Of a stretch of 6,776 nucleotides of DNA, positions 1-6,700 are shown piece by piece. A program made the translations under genes and the position numbers. The DNA is taken from positions 1 through 6,776 of the forward strand of contig JACMLA010000607.1 of assembly GCA_014379815.1 (NCBI GenBank). The letters are read 5' to 3'. A model generated the notes under the pieces. It was not told where the DNA came from. It saw nothing but the letters and a program-made list of their open reading frames with translations, and did no database searches. Origin of the DNA: Bryobacteraceae bacterium (GTDB lineage: Bacteria > Acidobacteriota > Terriglobia > Bryobacterales > Bryobacteraceae). The first letter of the stretch is position 1; each line of letters starts with the position of its first letter.

Positions 1-1020
1 CTGTGTGATCCAATTCTCCACCTGGACGGGCTTTGCGCCCTTCACGACAATCAGCTCACGTTCCGGGCGCGCCTGGATCGGCTGACCCCGGAACAGATAT
101 TGCCCGGTTTGCAGGTTGAACCGTTCGGCGTACAGATCCTGCACGTCGAAATGCAGATTTGTCACGCCCCATGCGATACGTTCATTGTGCCCGATGATCA
201 CAGCTGGGACGCCGGGCAGAGCGAAACCGGATACATGCAATCCGGGCGCCTCTACATGAACCATGTGCCACGTCGAGGGAACACCCCATTCCAGATGCGT
301 ATCGTTGGCCAGCAGGGGCTTACCGGACGCCGTATGCTTACCACTGAGAGCCCATGCGTTCGAACCTGGCTGATACTCCAGTCCGGTACGAGGAGGAAAC
401 AGTTCCCTCGCGAGAGCCCAGTTCGGACCCGCGTACATTGCCGTTCTGGTAATGTCGGTATCCCACGACGTCGTCAGGTCGCGAAACATTTGGAGACCGA
501 TTACCAGCGAGTCTGCTATGGTCCAATGCCGCGGCTCAAATTGAAGCAATGTAAATTCCAGCGGCAAGGAACCCCGGTGAGTCTCGATGAAATGGTTTAC
601 TCCCCTCGCGTAAGCAGCGGCCCATTTACGATCGTCGGGAGGCAGTACACGAGCGTGTTCTTCCGCAAGCCGGCGCATTCGCAATCGGCGCGTTTGCCGG
701 TCGATCTCCACCGTAGAAGCTCCGATAACCTCCGACAGCTCGCCTGCGGAGAAGCGCCGCAGACCTTCCATTTGCCACAAGCGATCCTGTGCGGTCGCGT
801 AGCCCTGCAGGAATAGAGCGTCCTCGATAGTGGCCGCCTTTATGTGGGGAATTCCAAGAGAATCCCGCGTAATTGTGGCTTCCTGAGAGACTGGCGCGCG
901 GATCTCTCCAGTGGCCTTAGGAAGAGGTCTCCAGGCGTACCAATAGACAAGCCCGGCAGCCAGCACCACCATCGCTGCAATGAGCCAGTTAAAATATTGT
1001 AAGACCCGGTTGAGCCGCAC
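1..1020 (-). CDS. Penicillin acylase family protein (S45 Ntn-hydrolase), N-terminal part, 3' end off window
   Basis: Family members hydrolyse amide bonds (beta-lactam side chains, acyl-homoserine lactones or other N-acyl compounds) and mature by self-cleavage into alpha and beta chains. I translated 340 codons from GTG at 1020; an in-frame TAA lies four codons upstream, so this is the earliest start. Residues about 11-30 form a hydrophobic segment after a basic N-terminus with no obvious AxA cleavage site, suggesting an uncleaved membrane anchor with the enzyme in the periplasm. Family motifs follow: RDSLGIPHI (52-60), a GYATAQDRLWQME stretch (73-85), and PGSNAWALSG (218-227), where Ser220 is the predicted beta-chain nucleophile after the Gly219 processing site. 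LLANDTHLEW (236-245) places His at beta-chain position 23, and D292/D295 match the beta73/beta76 calcium ligands of penicillin G acylase. Usual family length is about 750-850 aa, so roughly half is missing here. Family is near certain; substrate is unknown. Confidence 0.93.
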   Translation of the reverse strand, partial: MRLNRVLQYFNWLIAAMVVLAAGLVYWYAWRPLPKATGEIRAPVSQEATITRDSLGIPHIKAATIEDALFLQGYATAQDRLWQMEGLRRFSAGELSEVIGASTVEIDRQTRRLRMRRLAEEHARVLPPDDRKWAAAYARGVNHFIETHRGSLPLEFTLLQFEPRHWTIADSLVIGLQMFRDLTTSWDTDITRTAMYAGPNWALARELFPPRTGLEYQPGSNAWALSGKHTASGKPLLANDTHLEWGVPSTWHMVHVEAPGLHVSGFALPGVPAVIIGHNERIAWGVTNLHFDVQDLYAERFNLQTGQYLFRGQPIQARPERELIVVKGAKPVQVENWITQ

Positions 1021-1062
1021 GTTCCGAGTTTAGCGGACCACCATCGGAGTATTTTCCTGTAA

Positions 1063-2403
1063 ATGGACGCAGGTACTATAAGTTCCCGCCTGGTTCTTGT
1101 CGCGTTCATCCTCATGGCAAACGCGTTCTTCGCCTCCTCGGAGACAGCGCTGCTGTCTGCCCGCAAGTCCCGACTGATCCAGCTGGCAGAGTCCGGTAAT
1201 CTGGGCGCGCAGGCAGCCCTCAGTCTGCTTGGAAATCCTGAGCGTTTGCTGAGCGTGGTGCAGGTAGGGGTCACCCTGTCGAGTCTGGCGCTAGGGTGGG
1301 CTGGCGAAGAAACGATCTTCAATTTGCTTTTTGGGTTTATCTCGCCGTTTGCCACAGACACGACACGGGGCGTTCTGCACGCGATCGCATTCACCCTCTC
1401 ATTCGTGATCATGACGTTCAGTCACGTAGTGCTTGGCGAAGTTATCCCTAAGAATCTCGCGATTGAAAAGTCGGACCGCCTGGCTATCCTTGTGGCACCC
1501 GTACTGCTGGTTTTCTACCGCATCACCGGACCTTTCGTCCTTGCGATCGAGAAATCCTCAACTACTTTGAGCCGCCTGATCGGCCTAAGTGGGGAGCAGC
1601 ACGCCGGGGGACACTCGGCCGAAGAACTGAAATACATCCTCAGCGTGAGTCGCAGGGAGTTGCAGCAATTTGAGCGGGATTCGATGACCCGCATGCTGGA
1701 TCTGAGCAACTACTACGCGCGGGAAGTTATGGTTCCCCGAACCGCAGTGGTTTCCGTATCGGTCGACGCGACGCTCGATCAGGTCCTGAAAACCTTCCTC
1801 GAGCATCTTTACTCCAGAATGCCGGTATATGAGACCACCACGGAAAACATAATCGGCATTCTCCATTTCAAGGATCTGATCCGTGTCTGGGAAGAGCGTC
1901 GCGCGGCAACCGAACGTCACCGGCCCATCCGCCCATTCCGTCTTCGCCGTATCGTGCGCAAACCTCTGGTGGTTCCGGAAACAAAGCCTTTGAACCAGCT
2001 CATCAGTGACTTTCGCCATCACCACACGCATGTAGCGATTGTGGTGGATGAGTTCGGCACGATCAGTGGTCTCGTGACACTGGAAGACGCCCTGGAACAG
2101 ATCTTTGGAGAGTTTGAAGATGAGCATGACGAGCGCCGCGCCGCGCCAGCTTCGAAGGAAACCGGTACTCTCGAACTGGAAGGCACAACGTCAATCAGAG
2201 ATCTGGAAACGCAGTACGGATTTGAGCTGCCGGGTGACGCCGGCTTCGAGACACTGGCCGGTTTTCTGTTGTTTCAACTGGGACAGATTCCCTCCACAGG
2301 AGATACCGTGGATTATGGCGGACGCCGATTCACGATTGCGGGGATGGACCGGAACCGGATTGCTCTGGTACGCATTGAGGAAACCGATTCGCAGGCTGCA
2401 TGA
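1063..2403 (+). CDS. Hemolysin C/CorC family CNNM-CBS domain membrane protein
   Basis: 446 aa. Proteins of this family are inner-membrane proteins implicated in Mg2+/Co2+ efflux or divalent-cation homeostasis; the 'hemolysin' name is historical. The N-terminal CNNM (DUF21) domain covers about residues 8-190, with hydrophobic segments near 8-32, 62-90, 104-124 and 139-162 and the family signatures SSETAL (25-30) and GEVIPKN (125-131). A cytoplasmic CBS pair follows: EVMVPRT (221-227), SRMPVY (251-256), GILHFKDL (265-272), then VVDEFGTISGLVTLEDALEQ (327-346) and the acidic GEFEDEHD (349-356). A CorC_HlyC transporter-associated domain ends the protein (about 368-440). Length and domain order are normal for the family. 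GGAG at 1046-1049 is the best ribosome site but sits 13 nt from the ATG. The gene is divergent from the acylase with a 42-bp gap, and 48 bp upstream of the sigma gene, so read-through into it is possible. Exact transport substrate cannot be read from sequence. Confidence 0.95.
   Translation: MDAGTISSRLVLVAFILMANAFFASSETALLSARKSRLIQLAESGNLGAQAALSLLGNPERLLSVVQVGVTLSSLALGWAGEETIFNLLFGFISPFATDTTRGVLHAIAFTLSFVIMTFSHVVLGEVIPKNLAIEKSDRLAILVAPVLLVFYRITGPFVLAIEKSSTTLSRLIGLSGEQHAGGHSAEELKYILSVSRRELQQFERDSMTRMLDLSNYYAREVMVPRTAVVSVSVDATLDQVLKTFLEHLYSRMPVYETTTENIIGILHFKDLIRVWEERRAATERHRPIRPFRLRRIVRKPLVVPETKPLNQLISDFRHHHTHVAIVVDEFGTISGLVTLEDALEQIFGEFEDEHDERRAAPASKETGTLELEGTTSIRDLETQYGFELPGDAGFETLAGFLLFQLGQIPSTGDTVDYGGRRFTIAGMDRNRIALVRIEETDSQAA
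1075..1103 (-). promoter_or_regulatory. Candidate sigma70-type promoter for the acylase gene
   Basis: On the minus strand GCGACA (1103-1098) is followed after 17 bp by TATAGT (1080-1075), giving 4/6 and 5/6 matches to the -35 and -10 consensus. Predicted transcription would start near 1068 and leave a leader of about 50 nt before the GTG at 1020. The element lies inside the first codons of the divergent CNNM gene. This is a by-eye match only and could be chance. Confidence 0.25.
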
Positions 2404-2427
2404 AATCGCTTGCCCAGTTCATACGTT
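2402..2427 (+). promoter_or_regulatory. Candidate ECF-type promoter of the sigma factor gene
   Basis: GAAAT at 2402-2406 is followed after exactly 17 nt by CGTT at 2424-2427. This resembles the general ECF promoter layout, with a GAAC/GAAAC-like -35 and a CGT-containing -10, and transcription would start near 2434, leaving the GGAG ribosome site in the leader. It overlaps the stop codon of the CNNM gene. ECF sigma genes often regulate themselves. The same GAAAY-N17-CGTY arrangement occurs upstream of the protease gene. Inferred by eye, without a matrix scan. Confidence 0.35.
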
Positions 2428-2438
2428 TATCATTTGAT

Positions 2439-2442
2439 GGAG
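2439..2442 (+). promoter_or_regulatory. Ribosome binding site choosing the ATG at 2452
   Basis: GGAG lies 9 nt before the ATG at 2452. It overlaps the alternative ATG at 2437 and lies downstream of the TTG at 2410, neither of which has a comparable site, so the shorter sigma reading frame is preferred. Confidence 0.6.
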
Positions 2443-2451
2443 CCTCGTGAG

Positions 2452-3075
2452 ATGTCGCTAGCCCCGCCGATAGAAAACAATGAAGAACAGGCTCTCGTTG
2501 ACCGTGCGAGAGCCGGCGACGCAATGGCATTTAGCGCGCTTGTGGATAAGTATGAGCGCAAGATTTTTCGCCTTGCGAAGCATATAACTCAAAACGACGA
2601 AGATGCTGAGGATGTTCTTCAGGAGAGCTTCATGAAAGCGTACTCCAACCTCGATACTTTTCAGGGTCAGTCGAAGTTCTACACCTGGCTGGTCCGTATC
2701 TCGGTCAATGAAGCGCTGATGAAGCTGCGGAAGCGGAAGTCGGATCGCACCGTCTCGCTCGATGAGCCGCATGAGACCGAAGAGGACACCGTCACTCGTG
2801 AGATTGCAGTGTGGGAAGACGACCCGGAACAAAAGTATTCGCGCGAAGAATTACGCGGTATTCTCGACAAAGCGGTGGACAGCTTAAAGCCAGGTTTTCG
2901 CACCGTTTTCGTTTTGAGGGACATCGAAGAACTGTCGACCGAGGAGACTGCAGAAGCCCTCGGAATTTCGATACCGGCGGTAAAAAGCCGCCTTCTTCGC
3001 GCACGCCTCCAGCTTCGCGAAAGGCTGACGAGGTTGTTCAAGCGGAAGGGGGACGACGTCTTTGCTTACATGTAA
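2452..3075 (+). CDS. RNA polymerase sigma factor, ECF (sigma-70 family, RpoE-like)
   Basis: 207 aa from the ATG at 2452, a typical ECF length. The protein directs RNA polymerase to a set of stress or envelope promoters and is normally held inactive by a partner anti-sigma factor. Region sigma2 spans about residues 14-99 and contains the DAEDVLQESF helix (51-60) and a TFQGQSKFYTWLVRI stretch (69-83) typical of regions 2.2-2.4. An acidic linker (about 103-131) separates it from sigma4 (about 132-195), with the helix-turn-helix near LSTEETAEALGISIPAVKSR (161-180), the most recognisable part. No sigma3 is present, as expected for an ECF factor. Translation could also begin at TTG 2410 or ATG 2437, adding 14 or 5 residues that lie outside the conserved domain. 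The last 14 nt overlap the anti-sigma gene in another frame, implying translational coupling. The ECF subgroup and regulon cannot be assigned from sequence alone. Confidence 0.95.
   Translation: MSLAPPIENNEEQALVDRARAGDAMAFSALVDKYERKIFRLAKHITQNDEDAEDVLQESFMKAYSNLDTFQGQSKFYTWLVRISVNEALMKLRKRKSDRTVSLDEPHETEEDTVTREIAVWEDDPEQKYSREELRGILDKAVDSLKPGFRTVFVLRDIEELSTEETAEALGISIPAVKSRLLRARLQLRERLTRLFKRKGDDVFAYM
3044..3053 (+). promoter_or_regulatory. Ribosome binding site for the TTG-started anti-sigma gene
   Basis: A purine-rich run containing AAGGGGGA ends 8 nt before the TTG at 3062. It lies within the last codons of the sigma gene. This site, together with the conserved Cys4, decides the unusual TTG start. 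Confidence 0.6.
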
Positions 3076-3328
3076 GGATTTTTTAAACGAGTTAAGCAGC
3101 TACCTGGACGACAGTCTGGATCCCGAAATCCGGGCCCGTCTGCACCAGCATGTGTCGGAATGCCCAAACTGCTGGGTTGTCCTTGACACCACGCAAAAGA
3201 CGATCCGTGTGTTCAAAGGTATGGAACCGCAAAACATACCTGCAGACATTCACTCGAGGCTGGTCTCCGCACTGCAGAAACGTATCGCCAGCCGTGGCTC
3301 CAGCGCAGCGGGCAAAAGCGGGAATTAG
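3062..3328 (+). CDS. Zinc-finger anti-sigma factor (ZAS / zf-HC2 type), soluble
   Basis: 88 aa, starting at TTG 3062 with a strong ribosome site 8 nt upstream. It most likely binds the sigma factor encoded just before it and keeps it from RNA polymerase. The N-terminal half shows the ZAS pattern: Cys4, then LSSYLDDSLDPEIRARL (11-27), then H30-x3-C34-x2-C37, the usual zinc ligands. Residues 38-88 are a short polar tail with no membrane segment, so the protein should be cytoplasmic, unlike the many ZAS proteins that carry a transmembrane sensor. That leaves direct sensing through the zinc-thiolate centre (redox or thiol stress), or a further partner, as possible inputs; this is inference. The 14-nt overlap with the sigma gene favours matched production of the two. 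The TTG start keeps Cys4 at its usual place near the N-terminus; a later start would lose it. Confidence 0.88.
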   Translation: MLTCKDFLNELSSYLDDSLDPEIRARLHQHVSECPNCWVVLDTTQKTIRVFKGMEPQNIPADIHSRLVSALQKRIASRGSSAAGKSGN

Positions 3329-3337
3329 GTCTTCCTG

Positions 3338-3379
3338 GCTGCGGACTTTAGTCTGCGAACTTTAGGCTGCGGACGAGTC
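3338..3379 (+). repeat. Three tandem copies of a 14-bp repeat with hairpin potential between convergent genes
   Basis: Copies are GCTGCGGACTTTAG (3338-3351), TCTGCGAACTTTAG (3352-3365) and a diverged GCTGCGGACGAGTC (3366-3379). GCGGAC (3341-3346) pairs with GTCTGC (3351-3356) around a TTTA loop, with one G-T pair. The same GTCTGC can instead pair with the GCGGAC at 3369-3374, so two mutually exclusive hairpins exist. The array lies between the ends of the anti-sigma gene and the minus-strand Tudor-like gene. It could be a REP-like dispersed element and may also help stop transcription from both sides, although no T-run follows it. Confidence 0.6.
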
Positions 3380-3388
3380 GGAAATCGC

Positions 3389-3652
3389 TCAGGTTTGCGA
3401 AGCAGGAGTGGGCGGAGCAGCAGGCGGTGGTGCAGCAACTTTCTTCCTGGCGCGTGTTGCCCTTTTCTCTACAGGTGGCGTACGATCGCTTTTCTTTAAC
3501 GAGGCTAGCGCCATCGAAGAAATAAACTTTTTTTCACCATGGTCGTCGAACTTAATGACGATATACTCGTCGGTACAAGTAACCACGGATCCAAGTCCAA
3601 ATTTGCCATGTTCCACCTGAGCGCCAGGGGCATAGGGTTGCTTCGTGGCCAT
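3389..3652 (-). CDS. Small UvrD/PcrA C-terminal Tudor-like domain protein with basic Pro/Ala-rich tail
   Basis: 87 aa, read on the minus strand from ATG at 3652 to TGA at 3391-3389. Residues about 9-53 fit the Tudor-like fold at the C-terminus of UvrD/PcrA helicases: GAQVEHGKFGLGSVV (10-24), then a strand around IVIKFDDHGEKKF (31-43) and a final SMALASLKK (46-54). In the helicases this domain contacts RNA polymerase and possibly nucleic acid. Here it stands alone, with no helicase encoded beside it. The tail is strongly basic (KRATRARKK, 63-71), then Pro/Ala-rich and probably disordered (AAPPPAAPPTPAS, 73-85), suggesting nucleic-acid or polymerase binding; that is inference. A purine-rich GGAGAGAGG site (3666-3658) lies 5 nt before the ATG, and an extended -10 lies just upstream, so it is probably a single-gene unit. 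It converges on the sigma operon and diverges from the protease. A real gene is very likely; function is not established. Confidence 0.83.
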   Translation of the reverse strand: MATKQPYAPGAQVEHGKFGLGSVVTCTDEYIVIKFDDHGEKKFISSMALASLKKSDRTPPVEKRATRARKKVAAPPPAAPPTPASQT

Positions 3653-3657
3653 CGAAA

Positions 3658-3666
3658 CCTCTCTCC
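3658..3666 (-). promoter_or_regulatory. Ribosome binding site of the Tudor-like gene
   Basis: On the minus strand GGAGAGAGG ends 5 nt before the ATG at 3652. It is the strongest ribosome site in the window and supports this small gene being real. Confidence 0.6.
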
Positions 3667-3682
3667 AGAACTTCTGTAATGC

Positions 3683-3691
3683 ATTCTACCA
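3683..3691 (-). promoter_or_regulatory. Candidate extended -10 promoter of the Tudor-like gene
   Basis: On the minus strand TGGTAGAAT (3691-3683) fits the extended -10 pattern TGnTATAAT with one mismatch in the hexamer. No good -35 is visible, which is tolerated at extended -10 promoters. Transcription would start near 3676, giving a short leader that contains the ribosome site. Confidence 0.4.
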
Positions 3692-3718
3692 CAATTAGTT
3701 AGCTTTCTGTTTCAGACC

Positions 3719-3744
3719 GAAACCAGCACCGTCCCGGTAGCGTC
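3719..3744 (+). promoter_or_regulatory. Candidate ECF-type promoter of the protease gene
   Basis: GAAAC at 3719-3723 is followed after 17 nt by CGTC at 3741-3744, the same GAAAY-N17-CGTY layout as the candidate in front of the sigma gene. Transcription would begin at about 3751-3753, right at the GTG start at 3754, so the message would be leaderless or nearly so. This fits the absence of a good ribosome site there. By-eye match; the sigma factor encoded nearby is the obvious but unproven candidate to use it. Confidence 0.33.
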
Positions 3745-3753
3745 TGCCCCAGC

Positions 3754-6700
3754 GTGAAGCTAGCCGGACTATTTGTACTCGCCGCATGTGCCCTGTTCGC
3801 CGCGGAAACCAGTGCTGCTGTCCCCCGGGAGCGTTTCGTACTGCTCCTCCACGATCAGCCTCTGGGGGCTGACCCAGAGACTCCGGTCAACGGCAAGGCG
3901 ATGACGAAATCAGCACGGGCGGGAATGCTTGCGGCTAAGCAGCAGACCCTCAGAGCGGCTCTCGCGGAACGCAAGATTTCTATCACGGCCTCCGACCAGA
4001 TTTTGGTCAATGCCGTTTTTGTCGAAGCTCCCGCAGGTTCCAGGGCCTTGCTGCAGGCACTCCCCGGAGTCGACCGCGTCGAGCGACTCCGGCCTCTCAA
4101 ACGTCATCTGGATACGGCGGCCAGTCTGCTGAATGTGTCGGCTGCGTGGTCTGCCGTCAATGGCGAACAGAACGCGGGTGCCGGAGTGAAGATCGCGATT
4201 CTCGACACCGGCATCGATATTTCCCACCCGGCCATGCAGGACGCCTCCCTGCAGTATCCCGAGGGATTTCCCAAGTGCCGCCAGGAAGCAGGCGAGTGCG
4301 CCTTCGTCAACACCAAGGTTGTCGCCGCGCGCAGTTACGTTAGCATGCTCGTCGGCACCAACCCGGCTACTTCGCGGCCTGATGACCTCTCCCCACGCGA
4401 TCGGGTAGGACACGGTACTGCGGTCGCAGGGATAGCCGCAGGCGTCCGCAGCACTGGCCCGGCGGCCACCATTACCGGAGTCGCCCCTAAAGCATGGCTT
4501 GGTAACTACAAGATCTTTGGCTCTCCCGGAGTGAATGGCACTTTCACATTTGAGGATGTGCTGGTTACCGCCCTACGCGAGGCGATTGCGGATGGTATGA
4601 ACATTGCCGTTGTAACCATCGGAGTACCTGCTGAGTGGGGACCTGGCGACACCGGAGGCACGTGTCAGAGGGCCGGTTCTCAGCCTTGCGACTGGAGGGC
4701 TGCCGCAGTAGAGAATGCGGTTCGTCAGGGAATCACCGTGGTCGTGTCCGCTGGAAACGACGGGGACAATGCGACGATCTATCCCGCTTTCAATTCCATC
4801 AACAGCCCTGGCACGGCACCTTCCGCGATCACCGTCGGAGCGAGCACAAACTCACATATCTATTACCAGTCCATTCGAATCAATGGACCGGGTGTACCTG
4901 CGGATATCGCTCGGATTAACACTTACTTCACCGATGGTCCCCGACCCGCAACCGGATTTCAGGCCTCTCTTCGGGACATTAACGACTCCGCCTGCAATGC
5001 CCTCAGCCCGGGCTCTCTGACCGGAGTCATAGCCGTTATCCCGCGAGGAGATTGCGAGTTTCCGGTCAAGATTGCGAACGCCCAGCGAGCCGGCGCTGTT
5101 GGAGTCATCTTCTATCAGTCGAATCAGAATGCGACCGGAACGTTCCGCATACGAGGTGCGGAGGAGACCGGAATTCCTGCCGCACTCATCGGCAGCCGGG
5201 TGGGTTCGTCCTTAAGGAATTACATTGGCCAGCAGCCCTCTGCCACCGCTACATTTGACCCGGTCTATGTGTCCATCGCAACTACCGAGTTCGATACGAT
5301 GGCGTCCTTTTCGTCAAGAGGTCCATCGATTCGGGAAGGCGCGCTGAAACCCGAACTGGTTGCTGTCGGCACAGACCTGTACACCGCGACGCAACGCTTC
5401 GACCCGAATGGTAATCTGTACGATCCCTCGGGATACACGGCCGCCCAGGGAACCAGCTTTGCGGCACCGTTTGTCGCTGGCGCCGTGGCACTCGTCAAGC
5501 AGCGATATCCCTCGATGACACCCTTGCAGCTGAAGTCCGCGGTAGTGAATACGGCAGACAACCGCATTCAGGACATTGACGGAACCCGGGTAATCGTGGC
5601 TGGTGGACTCGACCAGGGTGCGGGTAAGCTGAACGCGGGTGCGGCCGTCCAGACGAACGTGACCGTTGAGCCATCGACACTGTCGTGGGGCGTTCTCGGC
5701 AACACACTTCCGTCGACTGCTACTTCTTTGCGATTTTGCAATTTCGGGACCAGCGGAGTGAATCTGCGGGTGTCTGTGGCGCCCCTTCCAGGGCAGAACA
5801 GCTCCGCATCGGTCAACCTGAGTGGCGGCAACAGTGTCAGCGTGCAGCCCGGAGCTTGCAACTCCAATCTCAGCGTGCGTCTGACGGGATCCCGACCTCG
5901 CGCCGGTGTTTACGAGGGCGATGTCCTCATCACAGGAGGCACGGTTCCGCTTCACATTCCTTATCTCTATGTCGTCGGTGACAACATACCCTTCAGTGCG
6001 TTTCCTCTGGTGGGAGACCGCTTCGAAACCACACCCGGTGTTGCCAGAGACCTGGTGTTCAAGGTTGTGGACCGCTTCGGAGCTCCCGTCAGCAATGCGA
6101 ATGTACGCTTTCAGGCAGTGACCGGGGGCGGGTCTATCGCCAGCGAAGGCAGGACCACGGATGCGTTAGGGATCGGTTATGCCAGCGCCGTTATCGGTCA
6201 GACAATTGGCGATCAGTCTTTCTTCTCGTTTATCGGCAATGAACCCAACTTCGGACTCTTTTTCAGCGGCATCGTCCGACCCTTGCCTACGATCAGCGCT
6301 AATGGCGTCGTGGACGCGGCAAGCGGAGAAGCTGGCCGTGCTTTCGCTGCCGGTTCGTATGTGAGCATCTTCGGGCAGGGTCTCAGCGATAGTCTCCGCG
6401 AGTTCAACACGCCGTATCTGCCGATCTCGCTGGCTGGCGTCAGCGTCAGCTTCGATGTGCCCTCGGCAAACGCGAGTTATCCCGCCCGCCTGCAGGTTGT
6501 CAGCCAGGGACAGATTAATGTGGTGCTGCCGTGGGAGTTGCAGGGCGCCCCGTCGGCACAGATGAAGGTCTCTATTGGCGACAACTCTTCCGAACTTGTC
6601 ACGATACCTCTTGCAGCATCCGCGCCGTCTGTTTTTGAGTACACGGAAGCTTCTGGACAACGCCTCGCAGCAGCAGTTAGTGACGGTCGCGTTGTCGGCA

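Noticed and set aside
100..816. Plus-strand open frame of 238 codons
   Set aside because: It lies entirely antisense to the acylase, whose frame carries clear family motifs. Its translation has no recognisable domain and is rich in Arg, Pro and Gln in the manner of a shadow frame.
840..1412. Minus-strand open frame of 190 codons bridging the acylase start and the CNNM gene
   Set aside because: It overlaps the acylase N-terminus in another frame and the CNNM gene antisense, and resembles neither family.
2410..2451. Longer sigma factor from TTG 2410 or ATG 2437
   Set aside because: The extra residues lie outside the conserved sigma2 domain, and the GGAG at 2439-2442 is correctly spaced only for the ATG at 2452. 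The candidate -10 would also fall inside the longer reading frame.
3150..3365. 71-codon plus-strand frame overlapping the anti-sigma gene
   Set aside because: The ZAS motif with its zinc ligands is in the other frame, which also has a strong ribosome site. This frame shows nothing recognisable.
3341..3374. Classical intrinsic terminator
   Set aside because: The stems are only about 6 bp and no T-run follows on either strand, so I describe it as a repeat with possible terminator function only.
3338..3379. Short repeats read as a CRISPR array
   Set aside because: The units are 14 bp, directly adjacent with no spacers, and no cas gene is nearby.
5314..5955. Minus-strand open frame of 213 codons inside the protease gene
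   Set aside because: The plus strand encodes the catalytic Ser568 region and adjoining domains continuously across it. The antisense translation is low-complexity in character with no known motif.
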